Shown here: in pieces, positions 11,700 to 25,033 of the stretch
Layout of the letters: the number at the start of each line of letters is the position of its first letter
Position numbering within the stretch: position 1 is the first letter of the stretch
DNA from: Berberis thunbergii
Lineage: Eukaryota; Streptophyta; Magnoliopsida; Ranunculales; Berberidaceae
DNA length: 64,000 bases
Direction of reading: 5' to 3'
NCBI GenBank assembly: GCA_003290165.1
Contig: QNQO01000811.1
Coordinates: forward strand, 248,001 to 312,000
Program-made: the position numbers and the translations under genes
Notes under the pieces: model-generated
Told to the model about the DNA's origin: nothing
The model's database searches: none
The model's input: the letters and a program-made list of their open reading frames with translations, nothing else

Positions 11700-13983
11700 A
11701 GCATTTGTATCAGCAACAATATCACTGATAGCACAAGTTCGGACAGACGAAGAAATGATTGTTTATCATCAACAGGATCATTCAATGAATCTGGAACGGG
11801 TTCTTCTTCGTACTCGAATACTTGCTTGGCAAAACAATGATAGTTCTATAAATCCAAACCTTCAAGCTCAATAAAATTTAGGAAGTCATGACGACCATCG
11901 ACTACTCTTTTATAGTCTATTGCTTTGCAGTCTTCAACTTATCAGTTACTGATACAAGCTCAGCCCGAGTTGACACGAATTCACTCTCAACAACAGTAAA
12001 CCTAGCAGAAGTTGCCGATTTGGCAACACCAAACTCGGTATTCAATTGAGAAACTCACGCCATAGAAGCTTTCAGACTAGCGGAGTACTCTGCAGCCGAA
12101 CGCTTGGCCTCATCATGATCGACCCTTCCCTCAAACAACTTCTTCTTAGCAATACTCATCTGAGAATACAGCTTATTCAATTCCATCTCGGAAGCCTTAA
12201 GCTCAGAAGCAAACTTATTCCAAATAGCCTCGAACTTCCTTCAGCGAAGCCCAAGCAACTTCAACAGCCTTTGCATACTCCATACACTACGCTTTCAGCA
12301 AGTCAAATTTACGGAGAACGTGAGAAAAAACCAAGGCCTGCACCGCTATCTTTCATTCAACGAACGCCACCTGAACGCGTGCGACCTTATAATCTAACCC
12401 CAAAACACCTGCATAAACAAGGTGACTCATCCCCTCCGTGTGATGGTTGAGATCTTCATCGAGGTGATTACATGGCGAATGCATGGGCATGGGAACTCTC
12501 TCAACCACCCGCCCATGACAATCGACAGTGATATTATGAGCACTATTTTGCATGCCAGTCTCAGAAGACCAGATGAACTTCTTAAAAGCAACAATAGTAG
12601 GATGAGTAAATGGGAGAGTAGCAGGAAACTTCGAGGTACCCACGACAACATAAGAAATGAGAACCTTAAAACCCTGACCATGGGCAACGACTTGATCTTC
12701 CAACGAGAAGTTGAACTCGAAATCAACCAAAGTCTTTATGATGTTCAGATTCTTAAATAGTTCAACACCAAGCTGGAACATCTTGTTGTCGATAACGGGT
12801 GAATAATCAATGAACAAGTCGGGCATGCCATACGAGGAGACAATATGCTTCTCATGATTATCCAAAGGACGAGAAACCTCTTTCTTGCTCCTATCGAGAG
12901 TTTGATTTATCTCTTCAACCTCTTGAACAGTAGGATCAATAGCATCACCACTACCCTTCCAGGAAGATACTGGACGGGGGAACATTGGCAATACCATGGA
13001 TTGAAGTAACAAGCTTCTTATTCTTTGGGACATGACCAGGACTGATTGCCAACAGCTTAGACGGACTAGTGGTCTTGGGAACCTTTCTCTTTTTAATGCT
13101 TGAGCCAACATTAACAACACTTGTAGCGATAACATGAGCATTACGATCTGCACGCTTCTTAATGGATATCACTTCCCAATCAATGCTCGCATCACCAATG
13201 ACAACCGGGGGAGTACGCTCCTGGCCCTCAACAAAAATGATGACATTTTGGCGCGCACAACAATAACTTCTGAATCACAAACCATCGTAAGCGCTGCACA
13301 ATCCGCCTCGCTCATAGTGTACAAACCACTGCGAACGTGATATTCGTAGTAAGGAAAGCTTCTATTGAGGACAGAGGCAATTTATTAAATCATTCACGAA
13401 ATTCTTGCTCATCCACAGACAACAACATTTCATTCCTCTTAGGTTCTCGGAACGATCGTAGAATGTGTACATTGCGTAACTTGAAATAATCAGAAGAAAT
13501 GGGCGCATAAAACCAAGTCCTCGACCAGCCCTTATACTCGTCCCTAAGACTGTCAAAACAGGATGGAACATGGAGATAACAAGTGCAATTTGTGTTTACA
13601 CTAAACCCCACCACGGAGTACAAAACCTTGATGTTCAACGGAATCCCAGATAAAACGACCCTCGCCAAGATCGTGATCATTACTCTCTAGCCATTAGAAA
13701 CCATCTGTATGGGAGCGATACCCAAGAAATCTAGATACTCCCAGAAGATTTCTTGAGCTAAAGCCTAAGACCAGCTTGAAACATGTTAGGGTACAACGCA
13801 ATGTAGCCAGGCCTTGGATGACAAGGACTATCACCCTCTTCAGGCATGATGATCTCGAGGTCAGATGACAATAAATAGTCGTAACGAACACTATCCAAAG
13901 TCGTCCATGTCGCCCATTTAAGCGAGTAGTAAGCTTCGTAAGTAGCAAGCACATCACCACTTAGAACCCTGAAAGTAGACATC
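11700..13983 (-). pseudogene. Second antisense extra ORF (Transposase_28-like), broken
   Basis: Starts MSTFRVLSGDVLATYEAYYS at 13983 and continues SDLEIIMPEEGDSPCHPRPG then YIALYPNMFQAGLRL. After frame changes come LGIAPIQM-like text (about 13700), YKGWSRTWFYAPIS (13530) and then low-complexity Ser/Lys-rich pieces to about 11700. The region GYIALYPNMFQAGLRL is the equivalent of GFVCLHRDMLQTGVHFPM in the copy at 5926-8413, so the two ORFs are diverged relatives, not a recent duplication. It lies antisense to pol and just upstream of the polypurine tract and LTR 2, the usual position of Tat-lineage extra ORFs. It is inactive through frameshifts. Confidence 0.65.
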
Positions 13984-14272
13984 TTTATGAGACAAGAACC
14001 AAAAATAGAGAAATCAAAGCCTGGAAGCGAAGAAGACGTAAAGAAGAAAATATTGAACAAAGAAATGACTGCCTATGAAAAAGTGTGCGGGATACGATGG
14101 TCGCGTGAAACCCCAAAAATCACGCTGAAACGAACAGTCGGATGAGACATCGGATAAACAAACGTAGTAACAGCTGGTAACAACATTAAATATGTCGCAA
14201 TGGTGAAAGTGAAAACCCAATCGTCATACAGTTAGTGGCCACGACAACATACCCACTAATTAAGGGGGTAGC

Positions 14273-14725
14273 TGATGATACATCAAATAAAACTGCCATC
14301 ACAAGCGTACACGTGGTAGAGATCGTTCGTCACGAAGATCAAATGTTTCAAGACAAGGCCAACTAAAAAATGACGGACTCGGTGGAAAAAACCCAAACAG
14401 GGCCCATCAGAATAAATCATAGTCAAAGGCCCAAATCTAGGCCCAAAAAAGTTCTCTCTTAAAGAGGAGGAACGTTACAGAGAAAAATAGTCGTGAAAGG
14501 AATTAGCCTCCAAGGACGTATCTTCATAAAGGAGGAGACTATTACAAAGAATGTCTCCCCTCGTTGCGCCTCACGTGCTTAAGTCACATATAGAATTAAC
14601 AATGACCATTATATAAGGTAAATGAAACATTTGACAAAAGTATGCAATTTTAAATGAGTTTTGTCCATATTTATCTCCATCTCCAACTAAGTTATTGAGT
14701 TAAGCATCGGAGTGCCTTCGACCAT
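14273..14725 (+). repeat. LTR 2 of Tat-like gypsy element (3' end truncated)
   Basis: Begins tgatgatacatc after the purine tract at 14262-14270. It shares start, the tacacgtg word and the late word catcggagtgccttcgacc with LTR 1. A TATA-like ttatataagg is at 14611-14620. Similarity stops at about 14725, before the cacaacggtgg part, so the end is lost. Confidence 0.6.
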
Positions 14726-17700
14726 CAAAAAGGTAGTATTTGGCAAGCTAACATTTGTTTTGCATGTCAGACTTATGGAAGACCAAATTTTTGATGCATC
14801 ACTATATATTATTCATTCTTATAACTGTTTCCAAGAAGTTAGGTTGGAAAGGGATCAATATATGGTATTCCATGGTTTTCCATTAGATTCCATGTTTGCG
14901 TTGTTATCAACTTGGGAGGCCTCCAATGTGACTTGAACCTAAGTCGAATATGCAAAACAATCAAGGATAATGTATATAAAAGGAGCAATTTGCTTTCTTT
15001 GTGTAGAAAATTGGACTGAGCTCTAATGTCTATGTGATTTTTAGTCTTTTATTTAAATATTATTGTGTGAATTGAGCCCAAAACTGGCTCAATTCAGATA
15101 CTACCTTTTTTTGTTGAATTCAATTTTGATACTGTCATTAAAAAATGGTTAGAATGTGGCAAGTCAGTTGGATTTACAACTGATTTAGATTTGGGATGCT
15201 ATGTTTTTCCTACTTTCATGCAAAGATATGAATTTACCAATGAGCAAAGAGATGGTACAATTTGCATCTATTTATGGCTCTAAACCGGGTTCTGAACCTG
15301 ATTTCCCACCTCAATTAAAGACTTAGAGCTTTACCAGTATGACTTGTTGTTTTTGCTTTCCTTCTTCTGCATGTTATTCATATTTCACTGCTCTTATACT
15401 GCAATATTTTAGCCAAATCCTCAATTATTTACAATGTCACAAGCAAGTGCAGTTACCATTTATGATCACGATCATTCTCCCCAGTGCTACAAGTAATTCT
15501 TCTTACTTTTGTTTTGCAGAAAATAAGCTATGTTAACAAGTGAATACACAAGATAGGGCGGAAAAATCTAGCGAATAGTAAGGGAATATAGATTAGTGTC
15601 TTATTGTGATTTGTTTAAGGGCTAGGGCGCTGATAACTTGTGTGCATTCAACTGCATAAACTAGGGAGGCATCATCAAATTGGCAGTTTCAGCACAGGAA
15701 ATGGCCTATAGTGTGGAATAATACAGATCTTCATTGAAGTAGGGCTTGTATAAAGGTGCTAACAGATATGACTACCCCTTTGGTTTTAGTTTGTTTTGTA
15801 TGAGTTTGTATCACACATTTACATGTAAAATGTGTATCTGAGGAAGTATGAAGTAGGTATTCCACTTTTACCAATAAGACTGCAGTATATAATTAAGAGC
15901 TTTGTAGTCTGATACTTCCTTGGAAGGTTGTATATCTTGTGTACAGTGTAGTTGGAGCTTCTTGAAACACCCTCCTTCGTTTTGCCTTTTTTTTTCTCAA
16001 TTCTAACTGTTATCAAATGGACCTCTGGTATGTACTGATAGAATGTTCCACTTCCATGAATGAACTGTTATCAAAGTTTTACAATGAACTTGGGTTGGGC
16101 CTAACCATATCTAAATTATCCCAGTGGACTTGCGTTGGTCCTGTTCAATCGGGATGCATGCTTCCGTCCCGGTTCAAACATGTTCTGCCAAAAAAATCCT
16201 CTATCCCGAACCATTCCATTTCGTTTCACTAGACAGGGATAGGGACTAGCCCAATCCTGGAGCTGCCCAGCCCTAATTATGATGTTTTATGTATTTTATA
16301 TATACATGGTAAATTTCAGTCAGTGTTAGGATCATTTTTTGACTTACAAGCCTTAAATGTGTATATGACTGAAACGAAAAAAAAAAAATGTAAAAATAAA
16401 GAAGTAAATATCGACTAATAAACAATGGTTAAACGATATCATCAATTGTCAACTGTCTTTATCAAAAGTTCTATATTATCATATCCTTTTTTCAACTACT
16501 GTCATTCCAAAAAATGTGTAATATAGGTTATATGTCCATACTATGTGTATATGACACATTTTCAATTTATTTGATATAATAACAACTTAGGCCTAAAACA
16601 AATTCATCATTGAAAAAAAATTTCGTAATCAAACAGCGGGATACTATAAAAAAAAATTTATTTGAAAAAGCAAACAATGGAAAAAAAAATTTGTAGAAAA
16701 CTTTACCACTATTATAGAATCTTGTGGATGTCCACCTTATGCTATTGAGGTGACATCATCTAATTTCATATGGGTGACAATAAGCCTTTTCTGGATATAT
16801 ATGTAATGAAAACAAGAAATGAATGAAAATGAATAAAATAAGGAATGTTCAATAATCACCACTTATGTTCTTTTTCTGCTTGTACCACTTATGTTCTTCT
16901 TCTACTTAAGCTAGTAACACGTTATCATCACGATAGCTTGGATATGTCTTTGTCTTCATTATTTGCAAATCCGACTCTGGTATTTATTTTTTGCCTTTAT
17001 TATTTACAAGCTCTTTATTCAAAAGGGTTCAAGAGTTATGTAATTTTACTCCGAGACTTTAATGTTTCATTGCATCTTGATTTCCATACTCACTATGAAA
17101 GCATATGATTGATTTGGATGTCTTCAATTCTATAGTGATTATTATGAAATTGATAGAACTCATAAGAGACCCGACAAACAAAACCAATGTTTTTCTGCCT
17201 TGTAGTATTTTTACATTTGATACACTTGATGTTTAGATTGAAAAATAAAAATAAAAGTATCCTATTGAGTTCGTTTTGATCCCTATGACTGATCCAACAT
17301 AAATAGAACTGAAAATAGTCTTAAACTTAGATCGGCTATTTTTGCCAGATTATTATTTTTTAAAATCTAGTTCTTCAACCATTGTGAGGTTTGAGTTGGG
17401 GAGATAGGGTAATTAACATAGTAACTAACATGTAATTCACGGTAGACTGGAAACTTTGAAAATTTCCATGATAATGAAACCAATTTGAAAGTTACAGTTT
17501 TTGGAATTGATAATGTGTTACATGGAATTTTTGACAAAAAATTTTAGACTGAAACATGATTGCAAAATCTTGGATCCAAAACTCCATTAACAAACTGAAC
17601 TAAAGCCACAATAGACAACCTTGTTCACCAACCTTCAATATTTGGTTTTTCTTTTTCTTCTTTACGAAATTTGCTAGATCGTCCTCTTCTTATTAGTTTT

Positions 17701-19289
17701 CATTATCGTTGTCCGTGGATTTAGATCTCGGTGTCTTTGTCTCGAGGAACCTAAGATCTTCTTCATCAGTGGTCAGGGTCGCTGAGAGAAAAAAGAGGAT
17801 ACAATAAGCCAGAAAGAGACAAGTAAGAGAAAAGAGAATGAGTGATAGGTCATAGTAATTGTGAGTTAGGTGAATGATGGTGTTTCTTTGATTCAAGGAA
17901 ATAAAGATGTATGTGGGATGCAACACTTGTAATAAATTACCATTTTCAATGCAAGTTGGCTACATTCTCATAGCTACTGCAAGTTGGTCCACCACATGAG
18001 TTGTTAATATTATATATATTATGGCCCTTTTGAAATTCCCCATTTGATAAGCATTATTTAATAAAAAGCCATGAAAAAAAAGATGAGACTATAAACATTA
18101 TGCATGTGGATAAAAATAAATTACTAATTTTTCTAAATAGAAATTGAAAAGAGTAGGAGACTCTTATTGAAATTTGGAATCACGTGTAGCATCCACAGTT
18201 TGAGACATCTCAAACTTGTCACCCCACTGACATGCATTGGGAAGTGGAGCACATGATTCACTCACCTCAACCTAATCGCCCTCCTAAGACCTGTACATCA
18301 CTTGTTAAATCTTCTGTGAATACACAAGATTTTAGGGATATGTTTTGGGTTTTGAGCAACTAATTTAAGTGGTTGATTTGAGAGATTTGTGGTGAACTAA
18401 ATAATGTGTAGAATGGTGACAGTTGGGGTTAGTGGTGGTTGTGTTTGTTTATTTGTTTGATGTATGCCCTATATTGTATTCAATCATCCACCACGATCCC
18501 AAAAGCAAATGAGTGAAGAATGAAGGTCTTACATTTTTTATGTACTTTATTTATTTATTTATTTGCAAGCATGAGTGTAGGTTGTTGTTACTTTCCTAAA
18601 TCAACTATTTTCATGTTTTGTTTGAATTTCCTCCAGACTTAATTCCTATCTCAGCAGGTTTTATCAAGATAAGTGAGGTATACAATTGGAATAAACTATT
18701 TGTTAATTGAAGAATATGTTTGTTAACATAAAGATGTGTAAAACTCAGAGTAATAAAGTGATAAGATGGCACCATCACGGTGAAAACACCACTTTACCTC
18801 ATTTACCACTATTGTTCAGTCACTAGCTATATTCTACCAAACACACCAAACATGTTTAACACATCAGTATAGGTGTCGTACTTATATATGCCATGTGCTT
18901 AGTATATGTTGTCTTGTTGGATCCAAGTTTATGGCCCATTCAAGTTCTACAGAGAGCCCAATTCAATTTAAGGTAGTGTTTTAACTTGAACAAATTTGAA
19001 CTTTGTGTTGGGCTTAGTCTAAGATAAAACTGGCCTAACTTGTGGATTAGACTTGGGCTATTTGGATATTTGGATAGATATGACCATCAGAAGGCTTCAA
19101 TAAAACATGGTGTAAAATATCATTATGCAATGTTTAATATTATTTCTCATCTTACGTTTTGTGGAGAAAATGTTATAGATGCTCCTGCAGCAGCAATATC
19201 GAGTTTGCGTGTCTCCTAATAGCAGAAGACAATGCTAAGATATTAATATTAGACCATCTGTTTTCATGGCATTTCCAATAGCAAATGTC
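14726..19289. other. AT-rich intergenic DNA, no gene recognised
   Basis: Short open frames only (for example 14712-14936 plus, 17693-17926 minus), none with a family signature. At 16917-16935 the words aacacgttatcatcacgata resemble the primer-binding region that follows the 5' LTR of some plant copia elements, so an LTR may end at about 16916. I could not find its partner. A short tttattta microsatellite lies near 18545. Confidence 0.4.
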
Positions 19290-21830
19290 AATTAAAATTT
19301 TAAAGGGGGCAGAAGCAAGGGACGTGGCAAAAATAATGCTTTAGAAAAGGTGGTACCTCCGAAAGAGGTAACCAAAATGACTAATCTAGTAGAGATAATC
19401 CCTCCAACAGTGGTTGTTACCCTAGCATAAGTGGTTATACTCATAGAAGTCATCATAATCCTAGCCACAAATGGTTCAAAACTCCTGCCTGAAACAATAA
19501 TCAAAATCCTGCCCAACATAGTTTGAGTGCTGCAAGAAATGATGTTTGTGGTAAACATGGACATGGCTCACATGTTTGCCCAGCACCAAATAAAGTAGTA
19601 GAAGAATATCAAGATTCCAATGCTCAGCATGAATAGAACCGTTTCATCAAAATAGTAGAATTAGAACACATGCAAATCATAGCTACCCCCGAGTATGTGG
19701 CAACTTTAGCAGAGATGACTATTAGCAAGAGAATTATATCTGAACATTTAACAAATCTGTGGAACTCCAGCAACAGTCACCACTAGCCCATGTACTCATC
19801 CCAATAGTGGTTGTTACAATAATGTTACTCCACACCTAATATTTATCTTAGGACCATTGGAAGTGATCTATGACACCTACTCCAAATAATTATTTTTTAA
19901 TAATTTTGCTAAGCTCAAAGATACATATCATAAATGATGTTACATTGGAATACCTGATCATATTTGTTGGATTGATTTATTTCCTGCATATATTTTTGTC
20001 ACTTATTTATTTGATTTATTTATTTACTACATACAGTTTCTTTGATAATATGATTTATAAACTACAATTGATGCAAAATCATACATGTCTATTTAGTAGT
20101 GCCAAGTCCTCAAAATTTTCTCACCACTAGCCTTTAAGACACGAGGATGTTTATCATAGCTAGATGTATGCAACTTCTTGACTGCTCCTGAAGAGTCTGC
20201 CATTTATTATTTTTGTTTCTAAAGAAACATGCGTTATTTCTACATATATGCATCATATCTAATGTTGGAAGCCTGAGGCTTGCATTAGAGATTATGCATT
20301 AAGCATGAAGCTTACATTCCACATATATGCATTCCATTTAATGTTGGAAGTTTGCATCTTACATCAGAGATCATTTTCACTAACTTACTGAGATTGTAAA
20401 ACTCTCAGAGGTATTATATCACATATCAAAAGATTTTGAATGGTAACTTTATCATTATCCGTCTTCACATTGTTTGAAAGGATTTTACTTGTGTAGTCTA
20501 GACTAACCCATCGTGATTTTCATATTGCACATTACAAATTTGTGTAGTGTCATTTTATTCCCACCATTAGGGGGGAGATATGCAGATAGAACGGTGTGAA
20601 ATACTTCCATGTGGTCTCATCTGGACTCTAAAATCAAATGTGTCTGTTATGCATACACCTGCTCGCATTTGTATCCCCGAACGACAAAGTTCGAATAAGG
20701 CAGCCAGTGAATTTGTTATACGCCTGAAGCGTAACAGACATATAGGTTCCAAATATTTCACTCATCAGAAAAGGAGAATTAGTAAAATTCATGCCCTAAT
20801 GCTTCTGAAGAAGCAACGTTTGAAACTCCTGTAGAAGTTGTACAAACTCCAGAAACAGAAGTCATACAGCTCCAGAAGAGCATAACATGACGCTCCTGAA
20901 GAGGTCATATAGCTTTAGACGAGCATAACACGATGTTTTCTGAAGATGTCATTAAGCTCCAGAAGTAGCAAAACTCCTGAAGAGGTCACGAAGCTCCAGA
21001 AGTAGCAACGCTCCAATAGAGGCCACGACGCTCCAGAAGAAAGTCATAAAACTTCGGAAGCAACATTACATAACGCTCCAGAAGAGGTAATTTCAGTTTC
21101 TCCATGACCCTTGCAGTGGTTATTCATATCCTTGAAGTGACTTAAAAGCCTTGGAAGAGGCTCAAGTACCTAATAATAATGAGATCTCAATATATTCAGG
21201 AGAAATGTGGAATCAAATGAAATGGTCATCGATGACATATTCACATATATGGTAGCTACCAAAATATCAAAGGGCAATGATACTGAAATTACACCACGTA
21301 TTTATAAATGTCGACAAATAAATGATTGACCAAATGAAATATATATTGTCCAAGGTGCATTAGATCCACCAAATAGAAATATATTATCCAAGTGGAATTG
21401 AATTTCTTTGAAAACGTGGTGTGTTTGGACCTATAGCACAAATACCGAAACATGCATATTGTAAATGAGTGTTTATGAGAAAACAAATGAGAAAATGAGA
21501 TAGTCTAATATAAGGCAAGACTTGTGGCACAAGGGTTCCTGTAGAAACCTGACTTGATATTTCTTGGTTAGGAATATAACTACATTTCCAATGTGTCTTG
21601 TAATTGATATATGAATTTTTGAATGTTGTAACTACTTATTTCTATTGGAATTTATACATAGATATTTATAAATCTATAAAGGATTTACTTTGTTAGACAC
21701 AAATATTGCATGAAAATCCCTGAACGATTGACTTTGCTTGAAGCAAAGTCATGAAATAATTACTCGATACATCTAGGATATGCTTTATACGATTTGAACT
21801 ACTCTAGAAGAATGTGCAAGTAAATAAATG
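19290..21830 (+). pseudogene. Decayed Ty1/copia retrotransposon (gag to early RT)
   Basis: Recognisable pieces in order: a Gly/Arg/Asn-rich gag tail (GGRSKGRGKNNA at about 19305), a zinc-knuckle-like stretch with KHGHGSH.CPAPNK (19555-19590), then after a gap the linker downstream of integrase (HTPARICIPERQSSN at 20650, RLKRNRHIGSK at 20722), an acidic/proline linker of repeated 'ctccagaagaggtca' units (20820-21090), and an RT start with ECRQ.NDWP-like and YKARLVAQG-like decayed text at 21310-21540. Copia elements encode gag-protease-integrase-RT-RNase H. Stops and indels are everywhere; it is a fossil. LTRs were not identified. Confidence 0.65.
20840..21095 (+). repeat. Degenerate minisatellite in the copia linker
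   Basis: About nine imperfect repeats of a roughly 27-base unit built on 'gctccagaagaggtcat' (variants gaagtagcaa, gaagagcataac). In frame it would give a Pro/Glu/Glu-rich linker. It probably grew by slippage in the non-conserved linker between integrase and RT. Confidence 0.65.
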
Positions 21831-21949
21831 TACTAAACACATTAAATGAAACCAAAATACCTATGATTAGAAAATCAGAGGGTAGCAGTGATAATTAGGA
21901 CATTAGAGGGATGGTTTAAACAATCAATAAATAATTAAAATAAATGATA

Positions 21950-22249
21950 ATTATAAAAACTCAAAATTTACAAAAAAAATCCCGAAATTTTATGAAAAAA
22001 ATGTAATTGTTAATAGCTAGTTTTTGTGTTTTTACGAAAAACAAAATGTTCAAAAAACCTTGAAACTTATGAAAAGAACTAGAAATTTTTCGAAAAAAAA
22101 ATTCTTTCACCGTTTTTCTTTTCGTAATTCCAAAAAAAACAAAAATTTCACGTAATTTCACCGTGTTTCCTTTTGTAAATATTGCTTTCACTGTTTTTCT
22201 TTTCTATGTAATTTTGCAAAATCAGGATCTTTGGCAGCAACAAAGTTTT
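21950..22249. other. A/T-homopolymer-rich spacer
   Basis: Long runs of A and T with repeated ttttc/gaaaa words (tttcaccgtttttctttt twice at about 22106 and 22185). No gene seen. It lies just upstream of the presumed PYR4 5' leader. Confidence 0.4.
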
Positions 22250-22399
22250 ATTTTCTTAACCCTCGGAAGTCGCAACAATTAAAATTGGGTGCTCTTCTCA
22301 GTTCTCTTTGTTTTTATCTATTCTACTCTTTTTACATTGTTTCGTTTCGTTTGTGCAATCTCTTCTTTGATTTCCACCAGGTCAAACAAATCTGCAGGT
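22250..22399 (+). promoter_or_regulatory. PYR4: Possible 5' leader exon of PYR4
   Basis: A pyrimidine-rich, plus-strand stretch (tcttctcagttctctttg...) that ends with an exon-like border aaatctgcag|gtatt at 22398/22399. The first recognised PYR4 exon opens at an acceptor (atgttag) at 26043, so an upstream exon must exist. This is the best candidate within 4 kb but is not proven. If right, the hAT element at 22792 sits in the first intron. Confidence 0.3.
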
Positions 22400-23289
22400 A
22401 TTAATTCTTCTTATTCCTCTCTCACTCTCTGGGTATATTGGGAGGGCCTTTTCTTTAAATTTTAATTTGCGTTTTCTACTCTCTCGCTAACCAAAATCTT
22501 TGATTTTCATGAATTATTCAACACTCATTAACCTTCTTTTTTTCTACCATCATCATAACACTCTGTAGCTATAAAGTTCACGCCTTTCTACATTTCCAAA
22601 CTTTCACAAAAACGGGTAATTGTTGGATATTTTGATAGTTACGTTTCTAGATTCATTCTTCCTTTTTCTACTTCTTAAACAACAATTTTTTCCTTCATCT
22701 GTTATTTTTTTGACAAATGGGTTTATCTTAAAAGAAGAAGAAAAAGTTCCCTTTGCTTCTAAAACCTTTGCAAAATTGCGACTGTTGTATACAGGGGCAG
22801 ACCTATTCAGGGACCAGAGGGGGCAGCTGCCCCCCCCCCTGAACTTTTAAAAAAAAATTTAAAATTTTTTTGGTTCATATTTAAAAAAAAAATAAAAAAA
22901 TTGGCTATTACAGCTACCCCTTCTTCGAGTGTCTCCTAACAGCCGCACAAAGAGCAACTAGGGCTTCCCCTTCTTTGTTCTCTCAAGTCTCTCACACAGA
23001 CACACAAAGCAGCGGCGCAGCTAGGGCTTCCCTTCTTCGAGTCTCTCCTCACACAGCCCTGGGCTGCTTCCCTTCTTCCCTTCTTGAAGTCACAGACTCA
23101 CGGTTAGTCTTCTTTTATCTTCCTTTCATTTTTTTTTTAAAATTTTTGAATCATATAATGCATTGCATCCTGTAAACTTGATGTGCAAATCTCAAGAGTC
23201 AAGACCTTTCCAAAGTTGAACAACTTCTTAAGCTGTACAGCAATCAGCAAAGGAGTAACTTCTCACTAATATGGGTCTTTTTTGAGGTT

Positions 23290-24620
23290 TCAAACCAGTT
23301 CATGACTTCATTCAATGGTGCTTGAGCTGTGGTCCTGTGGAGGGTTTTGTTTGTGGACCACTATTCTTTATGGCAACTATTCTTCCAATGGATAAAATGC
23401 CTTTGTAGACTGTACCGTAGCCTCCTCGTCCTAGTATCCGGCTTTCATTGTAGTTGTTTGTTGCTGCTTTAAGTTCTTCCGAAGTAAAATTTTTAGTTGC
23501 CTTGAATAGAGCCCTCTTCTGAAGAGAGTTTTTGCTTCAAAAGTAGGCCCCCATTTTGGTTGAAGTGTTTCTCTTTCAATTTGATGAGCTTTCTTTTCTG
23601 AAAAAACCAGTATATCCAAGAAGTAACTACTACAAGAACCAAGGAACCTAACACAGTACCTGAAGAAATTAGAAGAGAAAAGATGTTGAGAATTGTCAAT
23701 ACCCATAACTTAAAAGAGTTCTATATCCATTATGAATTGATCAATATTTAAATTGAGTGTGCATTAAATGTAAATAACTAAATAAACTACCTATGGTGAT
23801 TTGAGTCACTGCTGTTGCTTGACTAGAAATAGTGCAACCAGATCCTCCTTTGTTTCGGTTTCTGCCATCACCAAATTGTCCCTTTGGACAAGAGCAAGTG
23901 TAACTCCCTGCTGGTGTATTTTGACAAATTCCTTCACAGGGTTTATTCTCTGATTTGTCGGCACACTCAATAATATCTACACATCCGATTCAGCAAGAAA
24001 TAAATCATTATTATTAGTTAGGTCACAAAAATAAAGAATGCTTCATCTATATTATATTACACCACAAATCATAAATATCAAACTTGAACCAGTTCACATC
24101 TGCCAAAAAGGCATAGCTGCAAGGGTTGAAGCTCCATGACTTGGTATGATTTTGAAAACTCGCAAGTGTCACATTTGCAATATCAACATCTTTTGGTATT
24201 ACAGTTTGACAACACCCAATTCCATCACAAGATTGGTTAGTAATGCTTTCAAGGTTTGTGCAGAATGACATGCAGCCGCTCTGAAATTCTTTGTCTGAGA
24301 AATCATAGATGTTGGCTATTGTGTCATAGCCAATGGTAGTAAACATGTTACGAATGTTTGAGAATCTGTATTCATACCTTTTGAGATTCATTAATAGGTA
24401 TGATAAATTGCGAATACCATCGTGAGTGTAGCAATCAGTAGAAGAGGAGGGTCATAGGTGTCATTGCAGAACACATTGAACTTTGCATCTTGTAAACAGT
24501 TTGTATCACTTCCAAGACCAAATGAGCAATTTGTGCTTGTTAACTGATTGTCTTGTTCATATCCATACTCCATTGAACTTCTGCTTCCAGATAGCACAAC
24601 ACGCAAGTATTGTTCTTAAA
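23290..24620 (-). pseudogene. Captured wall-associated receptor kinase (WAK) fragment, copy A
   Basis: Minus strand, N to C: extracellular cysteine-rich part (NQLTSTNCSFGLGSDTNC, FNVFCNDTYDPP, 24606-24391; CDGIGCCQTVIPKDVDIANV, 24391-24058); an EGF-like exon (ECADKSENKPCEGICQN, SYTCSCPKGQFGDG, 23975-23795); a membrane span ([17 protein letters not shown]) and the kinase start ([35 protein letters not shown]). WAKs bind pectin outside the cell and signal inside. Here the kinase stops right after the VAIK lysine, so no catalytic loop exists and the gene is dead. Frameshifts occur between pieces. It is antisense to the hAT transposase. Confidence 0.85.
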
Positions 24621-24799
24621 CATTGAAGTCTACAAGCTTCAAGAAGACTAAAATGATTACTGCGAGTGCTGGACTGGATAGCACAAGAAAGGCTTTCAGG
24701 ATATCAGATTTCATGGGACTCTTTTGGGTAGATTTTCGGGCTGTTGAAATTGGTTCTTAAAGTAGGCATGTTCAATTTGAATGAAATCTCGTATATCCT

Positions 24800-25033
24800 A
24801 TGGTTTATTTACTCATCACATTATCATTTATTCTACCTGTTGCCACTGCTACAGTTGAAAGGGCATTTTCAGCTATGCATATTGTGAAGAGTCACCTAAG
24901 GAATCGAATGGGAGACGATTGGATGAATGATTGTTTGGTGGCATACATTGAAAGGGATGTTTTGGATAGCATTGAAAATGAAGCCATCATGCAACAATTT
25001 CAGAACATGAGATCGCAACGTGTAGATTTGTAA
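24800..25033 (+). pseudogene. hAT transposase C-terminal dimerisation segment, copy A
   Basis: Codes for 77 residues: ITLSFILPVATATVERAFSA, MHIVKSHLRNRMGDDWMNDC and IERDVLDSIENEAIMQQFQ. The LPVATATVERAFSAM.IVKS pattern is the hAT C-terminal dimerisation domain (Dimer_Tnp_hAT), in the form found in ZMYM1-like plant transposases. The catalytic DDE region and BED finger are absent, so this remnant cannot move the element by itself. It ends with a natural stop at 25031-25033. Confidence 0.85.

Noticed and set aside
14712..14936. A 74-codon plus-strand frame after LTR 2
   Set aside because: It has no family signature, no splice or promoter context, and similar frames are expected by chance in this length.
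23431..25033. A resident wall-associated kinase gene near PYR4
   Set aside because: The same fragment with the same borders recurs in hAT copy B, and it lacks the catalytic kinase region.
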